A DNA stretch of 38,149 nt from Gammaproteobacteria bacterium (GCA_026197095.1 JAPHTF010000134.1:1-38149), one strand, 5' to 3'. Counted from the first letter of the stretch, positions 8,363 to 20,338 are shown. Translations and numbers: made by a program. The notes: a model not told the origin generated them from the sequence alone.

Positions 8363-8728
8363 TTATGCAGGGGTGTTATGTGAAACGTTTATAGATGCCA
8401 GGTATTTTATAATTAAAGTTGCAGCAAGCAATGATGCGCCAATTTGCCAAAAGCTCACTAAAATAAATTCGAATTTAGTCGAGTCACCAAAGTTAACGGT
8501 TGGCGGCATGTTTAAGAAATATCCTGCTACTTGCGCGACTAAAAAGAACACCGCTGTTGTTAAAGCAATTCGAACCGACCAAAGAATGGTTTTTTGCGTA
8601 TCCATTTTTAAAACGATATTTGCAATAACAAAGAGTAAACCTATTGTTGCAACAACAATCCCTACCCACATAACCGGCTTCATAAACGGCATCATTGCAA
8701 CCATCATATCTATCAGTATATCTTTCAT
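8363..8728 (-). CDS. three-helix inner-membrane protein of unknown function
   Basis: A 121-residue hydrophobic protein. Three membrane segments are visible: about 15-40 (VMWVGIVVATIGLLFVIANI), 48-73 (SVRIALTTAVFFLVAQVAGY) and 87-111 (ILVSFWQIGASLLAATLIIK). The ATG is preceded on the minus strand by AAGGAA at good spacing. This favours it over an overlapping plus-strand frame at 8373-8780, which has no ribosome site. It is convergent with the DUF2147-like gene and divergent from the Crp/Fnr regulator. I do not recognise the family. Confidence 0.7.
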   Translation of the reverse strand: MKDILIDMMVAMMPFMKPVMWVGIVVATIGLLFVIANIVLKMDTQKTILWSVRIALTTAVFFLVAQVAGYFLNMPPTVNFGDSTKFEFILVSFWQIGASLLAATLIIKYLASINVSHNTPA

Positions 8729-8947
8729 ACTATTTCCTTATTTATTATTAGTTTTTATTCAATTAAGCATATTAACGTAGCTATTAGAAAGGATTAATGT
8801 ATAAGGTGCTGAAAGGAGAAGTAGTTCACTAATAAATTTAATGGTACCTGTTTTATTAATAGATGTAATAAAAATCACAGACGCTTGATTAATATTCAAT
8901 CATGCTATACAAGTAACATCGTTGGAAAAATCAATATTAAAGCGACT

Positions 8948-9706
8948 ATGCCCTCTTCTGATTTAAATAATTTACAAGCCAATATTGCAGGACCATGCAT
9001 GGATAAACCTGCCGATATTCGTTGTGCCACATGCATTATGGATACATCATACTATTTTAATGAATTAAGTTTGCAGGCCAAGCACGATTTACAGCCTAGC
9101 TTAAGTCTTAAGCATTTCAAGAAGAAAGACATGTTATATAAAGAAGGCGATGCCAGTAGCCATTTATATATTTTATTAACGGGTGAAGTGAAAGTTTATA
9201 AAACATTTCCGAATGGTAAACAGCAAATCCATAAACTGGTTCAAATTCCCGGTGATCTTATTGCGTGTGAAGATTTATATTTACATGCTCATGGCAGTTC
9301 TGCTGAAGCACTAAATGATGTGAGCGTGTGTTACTTAAAAAATGAAGATTTACAAAAAAGTATAGAACGGTATAAAGAGATTTCAGATACCATGATGCAG
9401 GCTATGTCGCGTAGTTTAAATGCATATATAAGGCATATTGCTAATCTTGGGCAGAAAAATGCATTGGAACGTTTAGCATCATATATCGTGTTTTTAAGTG
9501 AATCACATCATGAACGTCAATTGAAAAGTAATGACTTAAATGATTCTTTATCCCGTGTTGAGTTGGCGGATATGCTGGGTGTGACACAAAGAACATTAAT
9601 AAGAAGTATCAAGCAGCTTGAATTAGCAAATTATATAAGTATTAGTAAAGAAGGTTTTTGCATACTTGATTTACAGGCATTGGAAAACATCAGTTCCGGA
9701 ATATAA
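8948..9706 (+). CDS. Crp/Fnr-family regulator with FNR-like cysteines
   Basis: A 252-residue regulator (FNR of E. coli is 250). The start chosen is the ATG at 8948; a longer frame from TTG at 8885 adds 21 residues but has no ribosome site. N-terminal cysteines Cys17, Cys26 and Cys29 (C-X8-C-X2-C), plus Cys128 in DVSVCYL, which aligns with FNR Cys122, suggest an oxygen- or NO-sensing Fe-S cluster. The spacing differs from FNR (C-X2-C-X5-C). Residues 50-150 form the cyclic-nucleotide-type barrel and a long dimer helix follows. The C-terminal HTH is SRVELADMLGVTQRTLIRSI. In the recognition helix FNR's Glu209 and Ser212 are replaced by Arg and Ile, so the DNA target is probably not the standard TTGAT box. 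It likely regulates the downstream molybdoenzyme. Confidence 0.88.
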   Translation: MPSSDLNNLQANIAGPCMDKPADIRCATCIMDTSYYFNELSLQAKHDLQPSLSLKHFKKKDMLYKEGDASSHLYILLTGEVKVYKTFPNGKQQIHKLVQIPGDLIACEDLYLHAHGSSAEALNDVSVCYLKNEDLQKSIERYKEISDTMMQAMSRSLNAYIRHIANLGQKNALERLASYIVFLSESHHERQLKSNDLNDSLSRVELADMLGVTQRTLIRSIKQLELANYISISKEGFCILDLQALENISSGI

Positions 9707-9829
9707 TATCTCTCCCCCCGCTTCATTACTTCATTTTAATCTTGTCATGAATAATACCCGATTATATAGACAAAGATTGCTGTGTATAAAAACAAACAGT
9801 TAAATAAGATTTCATTAATATTTAGAATT

Positions 9830-9843
9830 TTGATCTGGATCTT
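9830..9843 (+). promoter_or_regulatory. FNR/ANR-box-like site upstream of the molybdoenzyme gene
   Basis: TTGAT-CTGG-ATCTT matches 8 of the 10 defined bases of the FNR consensus TTGAT-N4-ATCAA. It lies 177 bases before the ATG at 10020, inside the 313-base gap (9707-10019). It may anaerobically activate the molybdoenzyme operon. Binding is inferred. Confidence 0.4.
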
Positions 9844-9878
9844 GTTTTTAAAATTATTTTTATATTTTGTTTAACAGA

Positions 9879-9890
9879 TGACATTTGTCA
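9879..9890 (+). promoter_or_regulatory. second Crp/Fnr-type palindrome
   Basis: TGACATTTGTCA keeps the TGA-N6-TCA core common to Crp/Fnr sites and extends to TGACA / TGTCA arms. Its centre is about 42 bases upstream of a start that would follow a weak -10 AATTAT (9915-9920). That is the usual place for an activator site. Suggestive only. Confidence 0.35.
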
Positions 9891-9934
9891 TTGATCACAT
9901 TCTTCCATCTACGTAATTATCAATTCACATTGAA

Positions 9935-9968
9935 ATTAAAGCTTAAAATTTTTAAGCGAAGCTTTAAT
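9935..9968 (+). repeat. inverted repeat with two competing hairpins in the leader
   Basis: ATTAAAGCTT (9935-9944) pairs perfectly with AAGCTTTAAT (9959-9968) over 10 bases. An alternative 7-base stem GCTTAAA (9941-9947) / TTTAAGC (9951-9957) uses part of the same left arm. The two exclude each other. The element ends 51 bases before the molybdoenzyme ATG and could act as an RNA switch or as an operator. There is no T-run, so it is not an ordinary terminator. Confidence 0.4.
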
Positions 9969-10019
9969 CATCATAACCAAATAATGCTTTTAAATTTAAA
10001 TGGGTGTAGGTGGAGTACT

Positions 10020-12491
10020 ATGGATTCAAATGACAAAAGTATAAATGTAAAGGTGTTCGATAAAGACGAACTGGAAAAACTGAAAAAAGATCCAAATATT
10101 TGTAATCACGGGCGACGCAGTTTTTTGAAATGGAGTGCAATTGTTTCATCACAAGCCGTTATTGGTGGTGGCTTAGTCAGTTTAATTAGCAAAGAAGTAA
10201 GAGCGGATGATAATTTTGATAACGTCACACAATGGATATATTCCGTTTGTGGTTATTGTTCATTTGGTTGTGGATTAAATATTGGTGTTAATGCAGAAGG
10301 AAAAGCGGTTGCTGTACGTGGTAATGAAAAACATCCAACCAATAATGGCCGGGTTTGTGTTAAAGGGTTATTTGAAGACAAAATTTTAGAAGCTCCTGAT
10401 CGAGGTAAGTGGCCGTTAATCAGAGACGCCAATGGTGACTGGAAAAAAATTACCTGGGATGAAGCTACGACTATTTTAAGTCAAAAAATCATTGATGGTG
10501 TTGATGCTAAAGGGGCTGATTCAATAGCAACGTATAATACGGGCCAATGGACGCTCGAAGAATATTATGCCTTTGGTAAGCTGGCAAAAGGCGGTATTGG
10601 TACCGGCACCATGGATTCGAATACCCGTTTATGCATGGCCGCGGCGGTTGTGGGTTACTTAACCACGTTTGGCTCTGATGGTCCCCCCGGTTGTTATGAT
10701 GATGTAGAAGCAACAGATTGTTTGTTTGTTTTTGGTATGAATCCCGCAGAGATGCATCCTCAGCTCTGGCGAAGAATAGCTAAAGCACGTCGAAGTTTAA
10801 ATCCTCCCAAACTCATTGTTGTTGATCCTCGTCGCACACAAACGGCACGTAGTGCGGATTTACATCTGGCATTAAAACCAGGCACTAACCTGGCTCTGAT
10901 TAATGGTATTGCTCAGCAGATTATTGCGAATAACTGGACTGATAATACTTACATCAATGCGCACACCCGAAATTATGATGCTATGGCAGCAACTGTGGCT
11001 AAATATACGCCTGAGTATGTTTCTGAAATTACAGGATGTCCTGCAGCGGATATTGCCTTGGCCGCGAAATGGATTGGTGAATCTCCCGAAGTCTTATCGT
11101 TATTTATTCAAGGTGTTTACCAGTCGATGGGTGCCACTGATACGGTACGTATGATTTGTGCCATACATTTGATTATGGGCAAGATTGGTCGTCCCGGTTC
11201 AGCGCCTTTTAGTATTACGGGCCAGGCGACCGCAATGAGTAATCGTGAAGCCGGTGCCTCTTCGGCATTGGCAGGCTACCGTAATTATTACAACCCCGAT
11301 CATGTGGGCTGGTTGGAAGATTTCTGGAATGTGCCAAGAGGCAAAATTCCCCCGCATAAACCCACTGTTATTACGTCGAACAAAGATTACCAGGATATTA
11401 ATAGCCAGGTAGAAATGATGCGTAACGGTGAGCTCAGTATGTTCTGGGTTCAGTGTACTAATCCGGCGGTAACCTTACCGGATCTCAATAAACTCTATTC
11501 CTATATGGATTTTAATAATCCTAACCGGCCTTATATCGTGGTGCAGGATATTTATGAACCGATGGAGTGTACTCATTTTGCTGATATGTTTTTACCCGCT
11601 GCTATGTGGGGTGAAAAAACGGGTGTTTACACTTGCTCGGAACGTAAAGTGAATTTGGGTCGACAAGCAGTCCAGCCTGCTGGTTATGAATTACGAGCTG
11701 ATGGTTATGGCGCTTATGCAGATTTGGAAATAACCAAAATGGTCGCAGAAAAAATTGCCTCCATGGATTCACGTTTTGCCACTAAAAACGGCCAGCCATT
11801 AGTCACCTTTAATTCATATGAAGAAGCCTTTGAAGAGTGGAAACAATGCTCAGCTGGAACAATTTGTGACATGAGTGGTATGACTTATGATCGTATAGAA
11901 GCCAATCAAGGGATTCAGTGGCCCTCAACCCCAGGTAATATTTACGGTGGAACACGCCTGTACACGGATGGCAGATTTAACACCAACTGGGCCGATACCC
12001 AGGGTGGTACGCAGGATCAACCCTGGATAGATCCCGATAATTTGAGCCGGGCCTATTTATGGGCCAGGGACTATATCGAAGCACCGGAAGTACCTGATAG
12101 CCAATATCCTTTCTGGTTAATCACGGGGCGGGTCATTGAGCATTTCCATAGCCGGACTAAAACCAAGCGTGTGCCGCAATTACATGAAATGGTACCGGAA
12201 AATTATGTTGAAATGCATCCAGAAGATGCCGCTGCTATGAATGTGGTCTCCGGAGATATGATTCGACTGAACACACGTCGTGGTGAAATCGTTATCAAGG
12301 CGTTGGTGGTAGGAACGGTACAAAAAGGTCAGGTATTTGTGCCGATGCACTTTGCAGATCTTGATCCGCAAGATAAAGCACAAAATGGCGGTCGATTAAC
12401 AGCCACAAACCGTTTAACCATGAACTGGGTCGATCCGGATTGTAAACAACCTATCTATAAACACTGTGCCGTTAGTCTGGCTAAGGCGTAA
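10020..12491 (+). CDS. NapA-family periplasmic molybdopterin oxidoreductase (nitrate reductase-like)
   Basis: An 823-residue enzyme (E. coli NapA 828) from the ATG at 10020, which has GGTGGAG upstream; a longer TTG-started frame from 9885 has no such support. A Tat signal GRRSFLKW (31-38) follows an unusually long polar lead. The 4Fe-4S motif is Cys77, Cys80, Cys84, Cys113 (C-X2-C-X3-C-X28-C), followed by Lys115. NTRLCMA holds Cys205, the expected Mo ligand. Further NapA-like blocks are SITGQATAMSNREAG, FLPAAMWGEKTGVY, TGRVIEHFHSRTKTKRVPQL and the end NRLTMNWVDP...KHCAV. NapA reduces nitrate to nitrite using two Mo-bis-MGD pterins. The GQPSA and nearby residues differ, so the substrate is uncertain. 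No napD, napB or napC is present in the window; a tetraheme cytochrome gene follows 12 bases later. Confidence 0.9.
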   Translation: MDSNDKSINVKVFDKDELEKLKKDPNICNHGRRSFLKWSAIVSSQAVIGGGLVSLISKEVRADDNFDNVTQWIYSVCGYCSFGCGLNIGVNAEGKAVAVRGNEKHPTNNGRVCVKGLFEDKILEAPDRGKWPLIRDANGDWKKITWDEATTILSQKIIDGVDAKGADSIATYNTGQWTLEEYYAFGKLAKGGIGTGTMDSNTRLCMAAAVVGYLTTFGSDGPPGCYDDVEATDCLFVFGMNPAEMHPQLWRRIAKARRSLNPPKLIVVDPRRTQTARSADLHLALKPGTNLALINGIAQQIIANNWTDNTYINAHTRNYDAMAATVAKYTPEYVSEITGCPAADIALAAKWIGESPEVLSLFIQGVYQSMGATDTVRMICAIHLIMGKIGRPGSAPFSITGQATAMSNREAGASSALAGYRNYYNPDHVGWLEDFWNVPRGKIPPHKPTVITSNKDYQDINSQVEMMRNGELSMFWVQCTNPAVTLPDLNKLYSYMDFNNPNRPYIVVQDIYEPMECTHFADMFLPAAMWGEKTGVYTCSERKVNLGRQAVQPAGYELRADGYGAYADLEITKMVAEKIASMDSRFATKNGQPLVTFNSYEEAFEEWKQCSAGTICDMSGMTYDRIEANQGIQWPSTPGNIYGGTRLYTDGRFNTNWADTQGGTQDQPWIDPDNLSRAYLWARDYIEAPEVPDSQYPFWLITGRVIEHFHSRTKTKRVPQLHEMVPENYVEMHPEDAAAMNVVSGDMIRLNTRRGEIVIKALVVGTVQKGQVFVPMHFADLDPQDKAQNGGRLTATNRLTMNWVDPDCKQPIYKHCAVSLAKA

Positions 12492-12503
12492 TGGAGGAGA
12501 AGA

Positions 12504-12950
12504 ATGATGAAACATATAAATAAATCCATTAAATCTGTACTGGCTAGCTTAATGATCATGGCATTGGCTTCACCATTAATAGCTGCTCCGCCGACATCAT
12601 CACCAACGCCTGTTTTTGATACCAGTTTTGCGATTGAATTTAGCTACTCATGTTTAAGTGGTGGCTGTCATGAAACTAATCAAACACTTGTCGATGAACA
12701 TGCAGCATCAAAAATGACGCATACCATGGTGAAATGTAATGCCTGTCATGGTACGCATACTGCTGAAACGGTTGGATTGGAAAAACCTAATCTTACTGGT
12801 TATTACCCTGGTATTGGAGCAACGGGTTATAAGGTAGATACCGATCGTTGCAAAGCGTGCCATAACAATGAACACACTGGTGGAGGGAAAAAATCAGGTG
12901 ATAATTGCTATAGTTGTCATACACCACATGTTTTTGATGCAGGTAGATAA
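12504..12950 (+). CDS. periplasmic tetraheme cytochrome c, partner of the NapA-like enzyme
   Basis: A 148-residue protein with a signal peptide (cleavage near residue 27, after LASPLIA). Four heme-attachment motifs are present: CLSGGCH (50-56, a CX4CH form), CNACH (78-82), CKACH (116-120) and CYSCH (135-139). Several other His residues could be distal ligands. It probably carries electrons to the preceding molybdoenzyme, with which it shares an operon (12-base gap, GGAGGAGA ribosome site). The arrangement recalls NapM of some deltaproteobacterial nap operons. It is not diheme NapB, nor membrane-anchored NapC. Either of two adjacent ATGs (12504, 12507) could start it. Confidence 0.9.
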   Translation: MMKHINKSIKSVLASLMIMALASPLIAAPPTSSPTPVFDTSFAIEFSYSCLSGGCHETNQTLVDEHAASKMTHTMVKCNACHGTHTAETVGLEKPNLTGYYPGIGATGYKVDTDRCKACHNNEHTGGGKKSGDNCYSCHTPHVFDAGR

Positions 12951-12983
12951 AACGTATAGGTAATTTGGCTATCATTTGCGGGA

Positions 12984-13015
12984 AGCCAGATCAGGTAAAA
13001 TGATCTGGCTTTTTT
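12984..13015 (+). terminator. strong intrinsic terminator of the molybdoenzyme operon
   Basis: A perfect 10-base stem AGCCAGATCA (12984-12993) / TGATCTGGCT (13001-13010) with a 7-base loop runs straight into a T-run. It separates the accessory block from the ATP synthase operon. Confidence 0.93.
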
Positions 13016-13157
13016 ATGAAAAAGAGCAGAATTATTTTATGAAATAAAAGTAAATTATTGAGTAAAACTTAAACATTTTAAAATTATGTGTATTTGGCAC
13101 TGTTATTTAAGACTTTGCTAATATTCCGCCTAATTTATTGGGTTATTAAACAATTTA

Positions 13158-13186
13158 TTGACCCCTATTCGTGGCTCGATTATAAT
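13158..13186 (+). promoter_or_regulatory. strong sigma70-type promoter of the atp operon
   Basis: TTGACC (13158-13163) and a perfect TATAAT (13181-13186) are 17 bases apart. Transcription would start near 13193, about 57 bases before atpI. The rest of the gap 12951-13249 holds only the terminator above and AT-rich sequence. Confidence 0.85.
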
Positions 13187-13249
13187 TCGCGCGCCTTGAG
13201 CCTATAGGTAAGCTAGGCAAATCTGGTGGTGTGGAGAGTCTCTTTTACA

Positions 13250-14615
<1,366 letters not shown>

Positions 14616-14654
14616 AACATTTTTTTTAATTTTAAATTTTAAGTATAGAAATAG

Positions 14655-14906
<252 letters not shown>

Positions 14907-14958
14907 GTAACGATTAAGCTTATTGAATCCAACTTTAATTAAAGTAAGGCTTTTATAA

Positions 14959-15429
14959 ATGAATATAAACCTCACTCTTTTCGGTCAATCGATTACATTT
15001 ATTTTCTTCGTCATTTTTGTGATGAAGTATGTCTGGCCTCCGTTGGTTGCGGCATTAGAAGAACGTAAAGCAAAAATTGCCGATGGACTCGCTGCTGCTG
15101 AAAAAGGCAAGCACGACGGCGAACTGGCTAAACAGCGTGTTCTTGATACCTTGAAAGAAGCGAAAGAAAAAGCTCAAGATATCATTAACCAGGCTGAAAA
15201 ACGTGCCAGTGAAATTGTTGAAGAGTCAAAAGATAATGCACGTGTAGAAGGCGAACGAATTCTTGCCGCTGCAAATGCTGAAATTGAACAGGAAGTAAAT
15301 CGAGCTCGCGAACATTTACGTGGCCAGGTTGTAACTCTTGCAGTTGCTGGTGCTGGTAAAGTACTGAAACGTGAAATCGATGAAAAAGCTAACGATGATC
15401 TTCTTCAAGATCTGGTTGCTCAACTCTAA
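14959..15429 (+). CDS. atpF: ATP synthase Fo subunit b
   Basis: A 156-residue peripheral stalk subunit, the same length as in E. coli. One N-terminal membrane helix (about 5-25) includes FGQSITFIFFVIFVMKYVW, followed by a long charged coiled coil that reaches F1 and binds subunit delta. TAAGG lies upstream of the ATG. It is 52 bases after atpE and 17 bases before atpH. Confidence 0.97.
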   Translation: MNINLTLFGQSITFIFFVIFVMKYVWPPLVAALEERKAKIADGLAAAEKGKHDGELAKQRVLDTLKEAKEKAQDIINQAEKRASEIVEESKDNARVEGERILAAANAEIEQEVNRAREHLRGQVVTLAVAGAGKVLKREIDEKANDDLLQDLVAQL

Positions 15430-15446
15430 TTAGGGGACGCTGAACA

Positions 15447-15983
15447 ATGGCAGAAAAAAGCACAATTGCTCGCCCCTATGCCCAGGCTGCATTTGATATC
15501 GCGCAAGGAAAAGGCGAATTAAAAGCATGGTCTGATATGTTGCAACTCATTGCAGCAGTATCTGCTGATAAAGCGATGCAAAATATGATTGCTAATCCTA
15601 CTATCGAAAGAGAAAAGATTATCGATATTATTCTTGGTGTTTGTGCAGACAATTTAAACGATGCAGGTAAAAGCTTTGTCAAAGTTTTAGCTGAGAATGG
15701 TCGTTTAAATGTTACGAATGAAATTGCAGAACGTTATGAATGGCACCGTGCAGAAGCAGAAAAAACAGTTGAAGCAGAAGTTACTTCCGCATTCCCGTTA
15801 AGTGAAACACAGATTCAACAAATGACTAAAGCGTTGAAAAAACGTTTAGGTCGCGAAGTAAACCTTGTTACTCACGTCGATGATTCTATTGTCGGCGGTG
15901 CCATTATTCGTGCAGGTGACATGGTTATTGACGGTTCTGTGAGTGGTCAGCTAGATAAACTTGCTACCACATTAATGCACTAG
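15447..15983 (+). CDS. atpH: ATP synthase F1 subunit delta
   Basis: A 178-residue subunit (E. coli 177) that joins the top of F1 to the b stalk. The N-terminal helical bundle begins STIARPYAQAAFDIAQ; the C-terminal domain ends with VDDSIVGGAIIRAGDMVIDG, the family signature. AGGGGA precedes the ATG. Confidence 0.97.
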   Translation: MAEKSTIARPYAQAAFDIAQGKGELKAWSDMLQLIAAVSADKAMQNMIANPTIEREKIIDIILGVCADNLNDAGKSFVKVLAENGRLNVTNEIAERYEWHRAEAEKTVEAEVTSAFPLSETQIQQMTKALKKRLGREVNLVTHVDDSIVGGAIIRAGDMVIDGSVSGQLDKLATTLMH

Positions 15984-16026
15984 CATTAATAGACTAAAGT
16001 TTTATTAAATTTTAAGGATTACAACT

Positions 16027-17568
16027 ATGCAATTGAATCCATCTGAAATCAGCGAACTGATTAAGAAACGGGTCGAAGGCTTTGATGCAGGCACTGAAGC
16101 CCGCAACGAAGGTACCGTTGTTAGTTTGGCTGATGGTGTTGTCCGTATTCACGGATTAAACGATGTTATGTCTGGGGAAATGATTGAATTCCCGGGAAAT
16201 ACTTACGGTATGGCGCTTAATCTTGAGCAAGATTCTGTAGGTGCGGTAATCTTGGGTGATTACGAGCAAATTTCTGAAGGCGATAAAGTTAAATGTACGG
16301 GTCGAATTCTGGAAGTACCAACAGGTGAAGCAATGCTTGGCCGTGTTGTTGATGCTTTAGGTTCTCCAATCGACGGTAAAGGCCCAATTAATGCTGAATC
16401 ATCAGCACCCATAGAAAAAGTTGCACCGGGTGTTATTGCACGTAAATCTGTTGATCAACCTGTGCAGCTAGGTCTGAAATCAATTGATGCCATGGTACCT
16501 ATTGGTCGTGGTCAACGTGAATTAATCATCGGTGATCGTCAAACAGGTAAAACAGCTATTGCTATTGATGCCATTATCAACCAAAAAGGTACAGGTGTTA
16601 AATGTATCTATGTTGCGATTGGCCAAAAAGCCTCTTCAGTAGCTAACGTTGTACGTAAGCTGGAAGAGCATGGCGCAATGGACCATACTATTATTGTTGC
16701 GGCAAACGCATCTGATTCAGCCGCGATGCAATTTATTGCACCATATGCCGGTTGTTCAATGGGTGAATACTTCCGCGATAAAGGCGAAGACGCTTTAATC
16801 GTTTATGATGATTTAACCAAGCAAGCCTGGGCTTACCGTCAAGTATCATTATTATTACGTCGTCCTCCTGGTCGTGAAGCGTATCCTGGTGATGTATTCT
16901 ATTTACATTCACGTTTATTAGAACGTGCTGCACGTATCAACGTCAAAGAAGTAGAAAAACTCACTAATGGCGCTGTAAAAGGTAAAACAGGTTCTTTAAC
17001 TGCATTGCCAATTATCGAAACACAAGCCGGCGACGTATCTGCATTCGTACCGACTAACGTTATTTCAATAACGGACGGTCAGATTTTCCTGGAGTCTGAT
17101 TTGTTCAATGCGGGTATTCGTCCTGCGATTAATGCGGGTCTTTCAGTATCGCGTGTTGGTGGTGCTGCTCAAACTAAAATCATCAAGAAGCTAGGTGGTG
17201 GTACTCGTTTAGCACTCGCTCAATATCGTGAATTAGCCGCATTCGCACAGTTTGCTTCTGATTTAGATGAAGCTACGCGTAACCAGATTGAACGTGGTCA
17301 ACGTGTTACTGAGTTAATGAAGCAAAAGCAATACTCGCCAATGACTGTTGCAGAGCAAGCGTTTTCTTTATACGCGGCGAACGAAGGTTACCTTGATGAT
17401 GTTGAAGTTAACAAAATCGTAGATTTTGAAGCAGCAATGCAAGCTTACATTAAATCAAATAGTGCTGACTTAATCGCCAAGATCAATGAATCTGGTGATT
17501 TTAATGACGAAATCGAAGGCGCGATGAAAGCTGCACTCGATAAATTTAAAGAAAGCAGCACCTGGTAA
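16027..17568 (+). CDS. atpA: ATP synthase F1 subunit alpha
   Basis: A 513-residue subunit, the same length as in E. coli. The P-loop GDRQTGKTA starts at Gly169 with Lys175 and Thr176. The non-catalytic nucleotide site, the arginine-finger region (ISVSRVGG-like [11 protein letters not shown]) and the C-terminal helical domain are intact. It alternates with beta in the F1 hexamer. AAGGA lies upstream of the ATG. Confidence 0.99.
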   Translation: MQLNPSEISELIKKRVEGFDAGTEARNEGTVVSLADGVVRIHGLNDVMSGEMIEFPGNTYGMALNLEQDSVGAVILGDYEQISEGDKVKCTGRILEVPTGEAMLGRVVDALGSPIDGKGPINAESSAPIEKVAPGVIARKSVDQPVQLGLKSIDAMVPIGRGQRELIIGDRQTGKTAIAIDAIINQKGTGVKCIYVAIGQKASSVANVVRKLEEHGAMDHTIIVAANASDSAAMQFIAPYAGCSMGEYFRDKGEDALIVYDDLTKQAWAYRQVSLLLRRPPGREAYPGDVFYLHSRLLERAARINVKEVEKLTNGAVKGKTGSLTALPIIETQAGDVSAFVPTNVISITDGQIFLESDLFNAGIRPAINAGLSVSRVGGAAQTKIIKKLGGGTRLALAQYRELAAFAQFASDLDEATRNQIERGQRVTELMKQKQYSPMTVAEQAFSLYAANEGYLDDVEVNKIVDFEAAMQAYIKSNSADLIAKINESGDFNDEIEGAMKAALDKFKESSTW

Positions 17569-17597
17569 TCGGCGAGGCTTAATCGGAGAGTTAATCC

Positions 17598-18458
17598 ATG
17601 GCAAGTGGAAAAGAGATCCGTACACAGATCAAGAGCGTTCAGAATACGCAAAAAATTACTCGCGCAATGGAAATGGTTGCCGCGAGTAAAATGCGCAAAG
17701 CACAAGATCGTATGGCAGCATCTCGTCCCTATGCGGACAAGATGCGTGCTGTAATTAATCATCTTGCGTTTGCACATTCTGAATACAAACATTCTTATCT
17801 TGAAGTCCGTGATGTTAAACGTGTTGGCTTTATTGTTATTTCTTCAGACCGTGGTTTATGTGGCGGTTTAAATAACAACATGTTTAAAGCTGCGCTTTCA
17901 TCAATGAAAGAGTGGCAAGATAAAAATGTTGATATTGATTTATGTACAATTGGTACAAAATCAACGGGCTTTTTTAAACGCATTAATGACCTGAAGGCGT
18001 CTGCTACACACCTGGGTGACTCACCCAGCGTTACTGATTTGATCGGTACCGTAAAAGTGATGTTAGATGCTTATGATAATGGTGAGATTGATCGTTTATA
18101 TGTTGTGTATAACCGTTTTGTAAATACCATGACACAAGAACCCACAGTTCTTCAAATGTTGCCAGTTACTCAGGCAGAAGAAGATAAGGAACTTGTACAT
18201 CACTGGGATTACATCTATGAACCTGATGCAAAAGTTGTATTAGATGGTTTATTAGTTCGTTATATTGAGTCACAAGTGTATCAAGGTGTTGTTGAAAACA
18301 TCGCCTGTGAAATGGCGGCCCGAATGGTTGCGATGAAAGCCGCATCTGATAATGCCGGTGATCTTATTGGTGACTTACAACTGGTTTACAACAAAGCACG
18401 TCAGGCTGCGATTACACAAGAGCTGTCAGAAATTGTTGCTGGTGCATCTGCTGTTTAA
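17598..18458 (+). CDS. atpG: ATP synthase F1 subunit gamma
   Basis: A 286-residue rotor shaft (E. coli 287). The N-terminal helix [20 protein letters not shown] and the C-terminal helix ([20 protein letters not shown]) form the coiled coil inside the alpha-beta hexamer. [13 protein letters not shown] marks the Rossmann-like part. GGAGAG precedes the ATG. Confidence 0.98.
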   Translation: MASGKEIRTQIKSVQNTQKITRAMEMVAASKMRKAQDRMAASRPYADKMRAVINHLAFAHSEYKHSYLEVRDVKRVGFIVISSDRGLCGGLNNNMFKAALSSMKEWQDKNVDIDLCTIGTKSTGFFKRINDLKASATHLGDSPSVTDLIGTVKVMLDAYDNGEIDRLYVVYNRFVNTMTQEPTVLQMLPVTQAEEDKELVHHWDYIYEPDAKVVLDGLLVRYIESQVYQGVVENIACEMAARMVAMKAASDNAGDLIGDLQLVYNKARQAAITQELSEIVAGASAV

Positions 18459-19886
<1,428 letters not shown>

Positions 19887-19915
19887 ACGAGTCGCAATAA
19901 TACTGGAGAAAGCGT

Positions 19916-20338
19916 ATGGCCATGACCATGCATGTTGATATAGTTAGTGCAGAATCGGAATTATTTTCCGGCGTCGCAGAAGTTGTTGTGGCACCTGCAG
20001 TAATGGGTGAAGTGGGTATTTACCCACGTCACACTCCATTGTTGACGCCACTTAAGCCCGGTGAAATTCATATCACCAAGCAAGGTGGTGAGGATGAATA
20101 TATTTATGTCTCTGGTGGCATGATGGAAGTTCAACCTCACACAGTCACCATTTTGTCAGACACTGCGGTTCGTGCACATGATCTTGATGAAGCGGCTGCA
20201 ATGGAAGCAAAACAAGCTGCTGAAGATGCTATTGCTGATCGTGAAGGTGATATGGAAATAGCTGAAGCTCAAGCTAAGTTAGCTGAAGCTGTGGCACAGT
20301 TACAAATGATTGATAATCTACGTAGACGCAAGCGCTAA
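19916..20338 (+). CDS. atpC: ATP synthase F1 subunit epsilon
   Basis: A 140-residue subunit (E. coli 139). It has an N-terminal beta-sandwich ([33 protein letters not shown]) and two C-terminal helices that can latch F1 and inhibit ATP hydrolysis. GGAG lies 9 bases before the ATG. It is the last gene of the operon, followed by a terminator. Confidence 0.97.
   Translation: MAMTMHVDIVSAESELFSGVAEVVVAPAVMGEVGIYPRHTPLLTPLKPGEIHITKQGGEDEYIYVSGGMMEVQPHTVTILSDTAVRAHDLDEAAAMEAKQAAEDAIADREGDMEIAEAQAKLAEAVAQLQMIDNLRRRKR

Noticed and set aside
8373-8780. 135-residue open frame on the plus strand
   Set aside because: It overlaps the minus-strand membrane protein, which has a good ribosome site and three clean membrane helices; the plus frame has neither.
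8885-8899. TTGA-N7-TCAA at the 5' side of the Crp/Fnr gene as an FNR autoregulatory box
   Set aside because: The spacing is one base too long for FNR (N6), and the regulator's recognition helix does not match FNR.
9885-10019. N-terminal extension of the NapA-like protein from TTG at 9885
   Set aside because: It has no ribosome site, low-complexity residues, and covers the regulatory palindromes; the ATG at 10020 has GGTGGAG.
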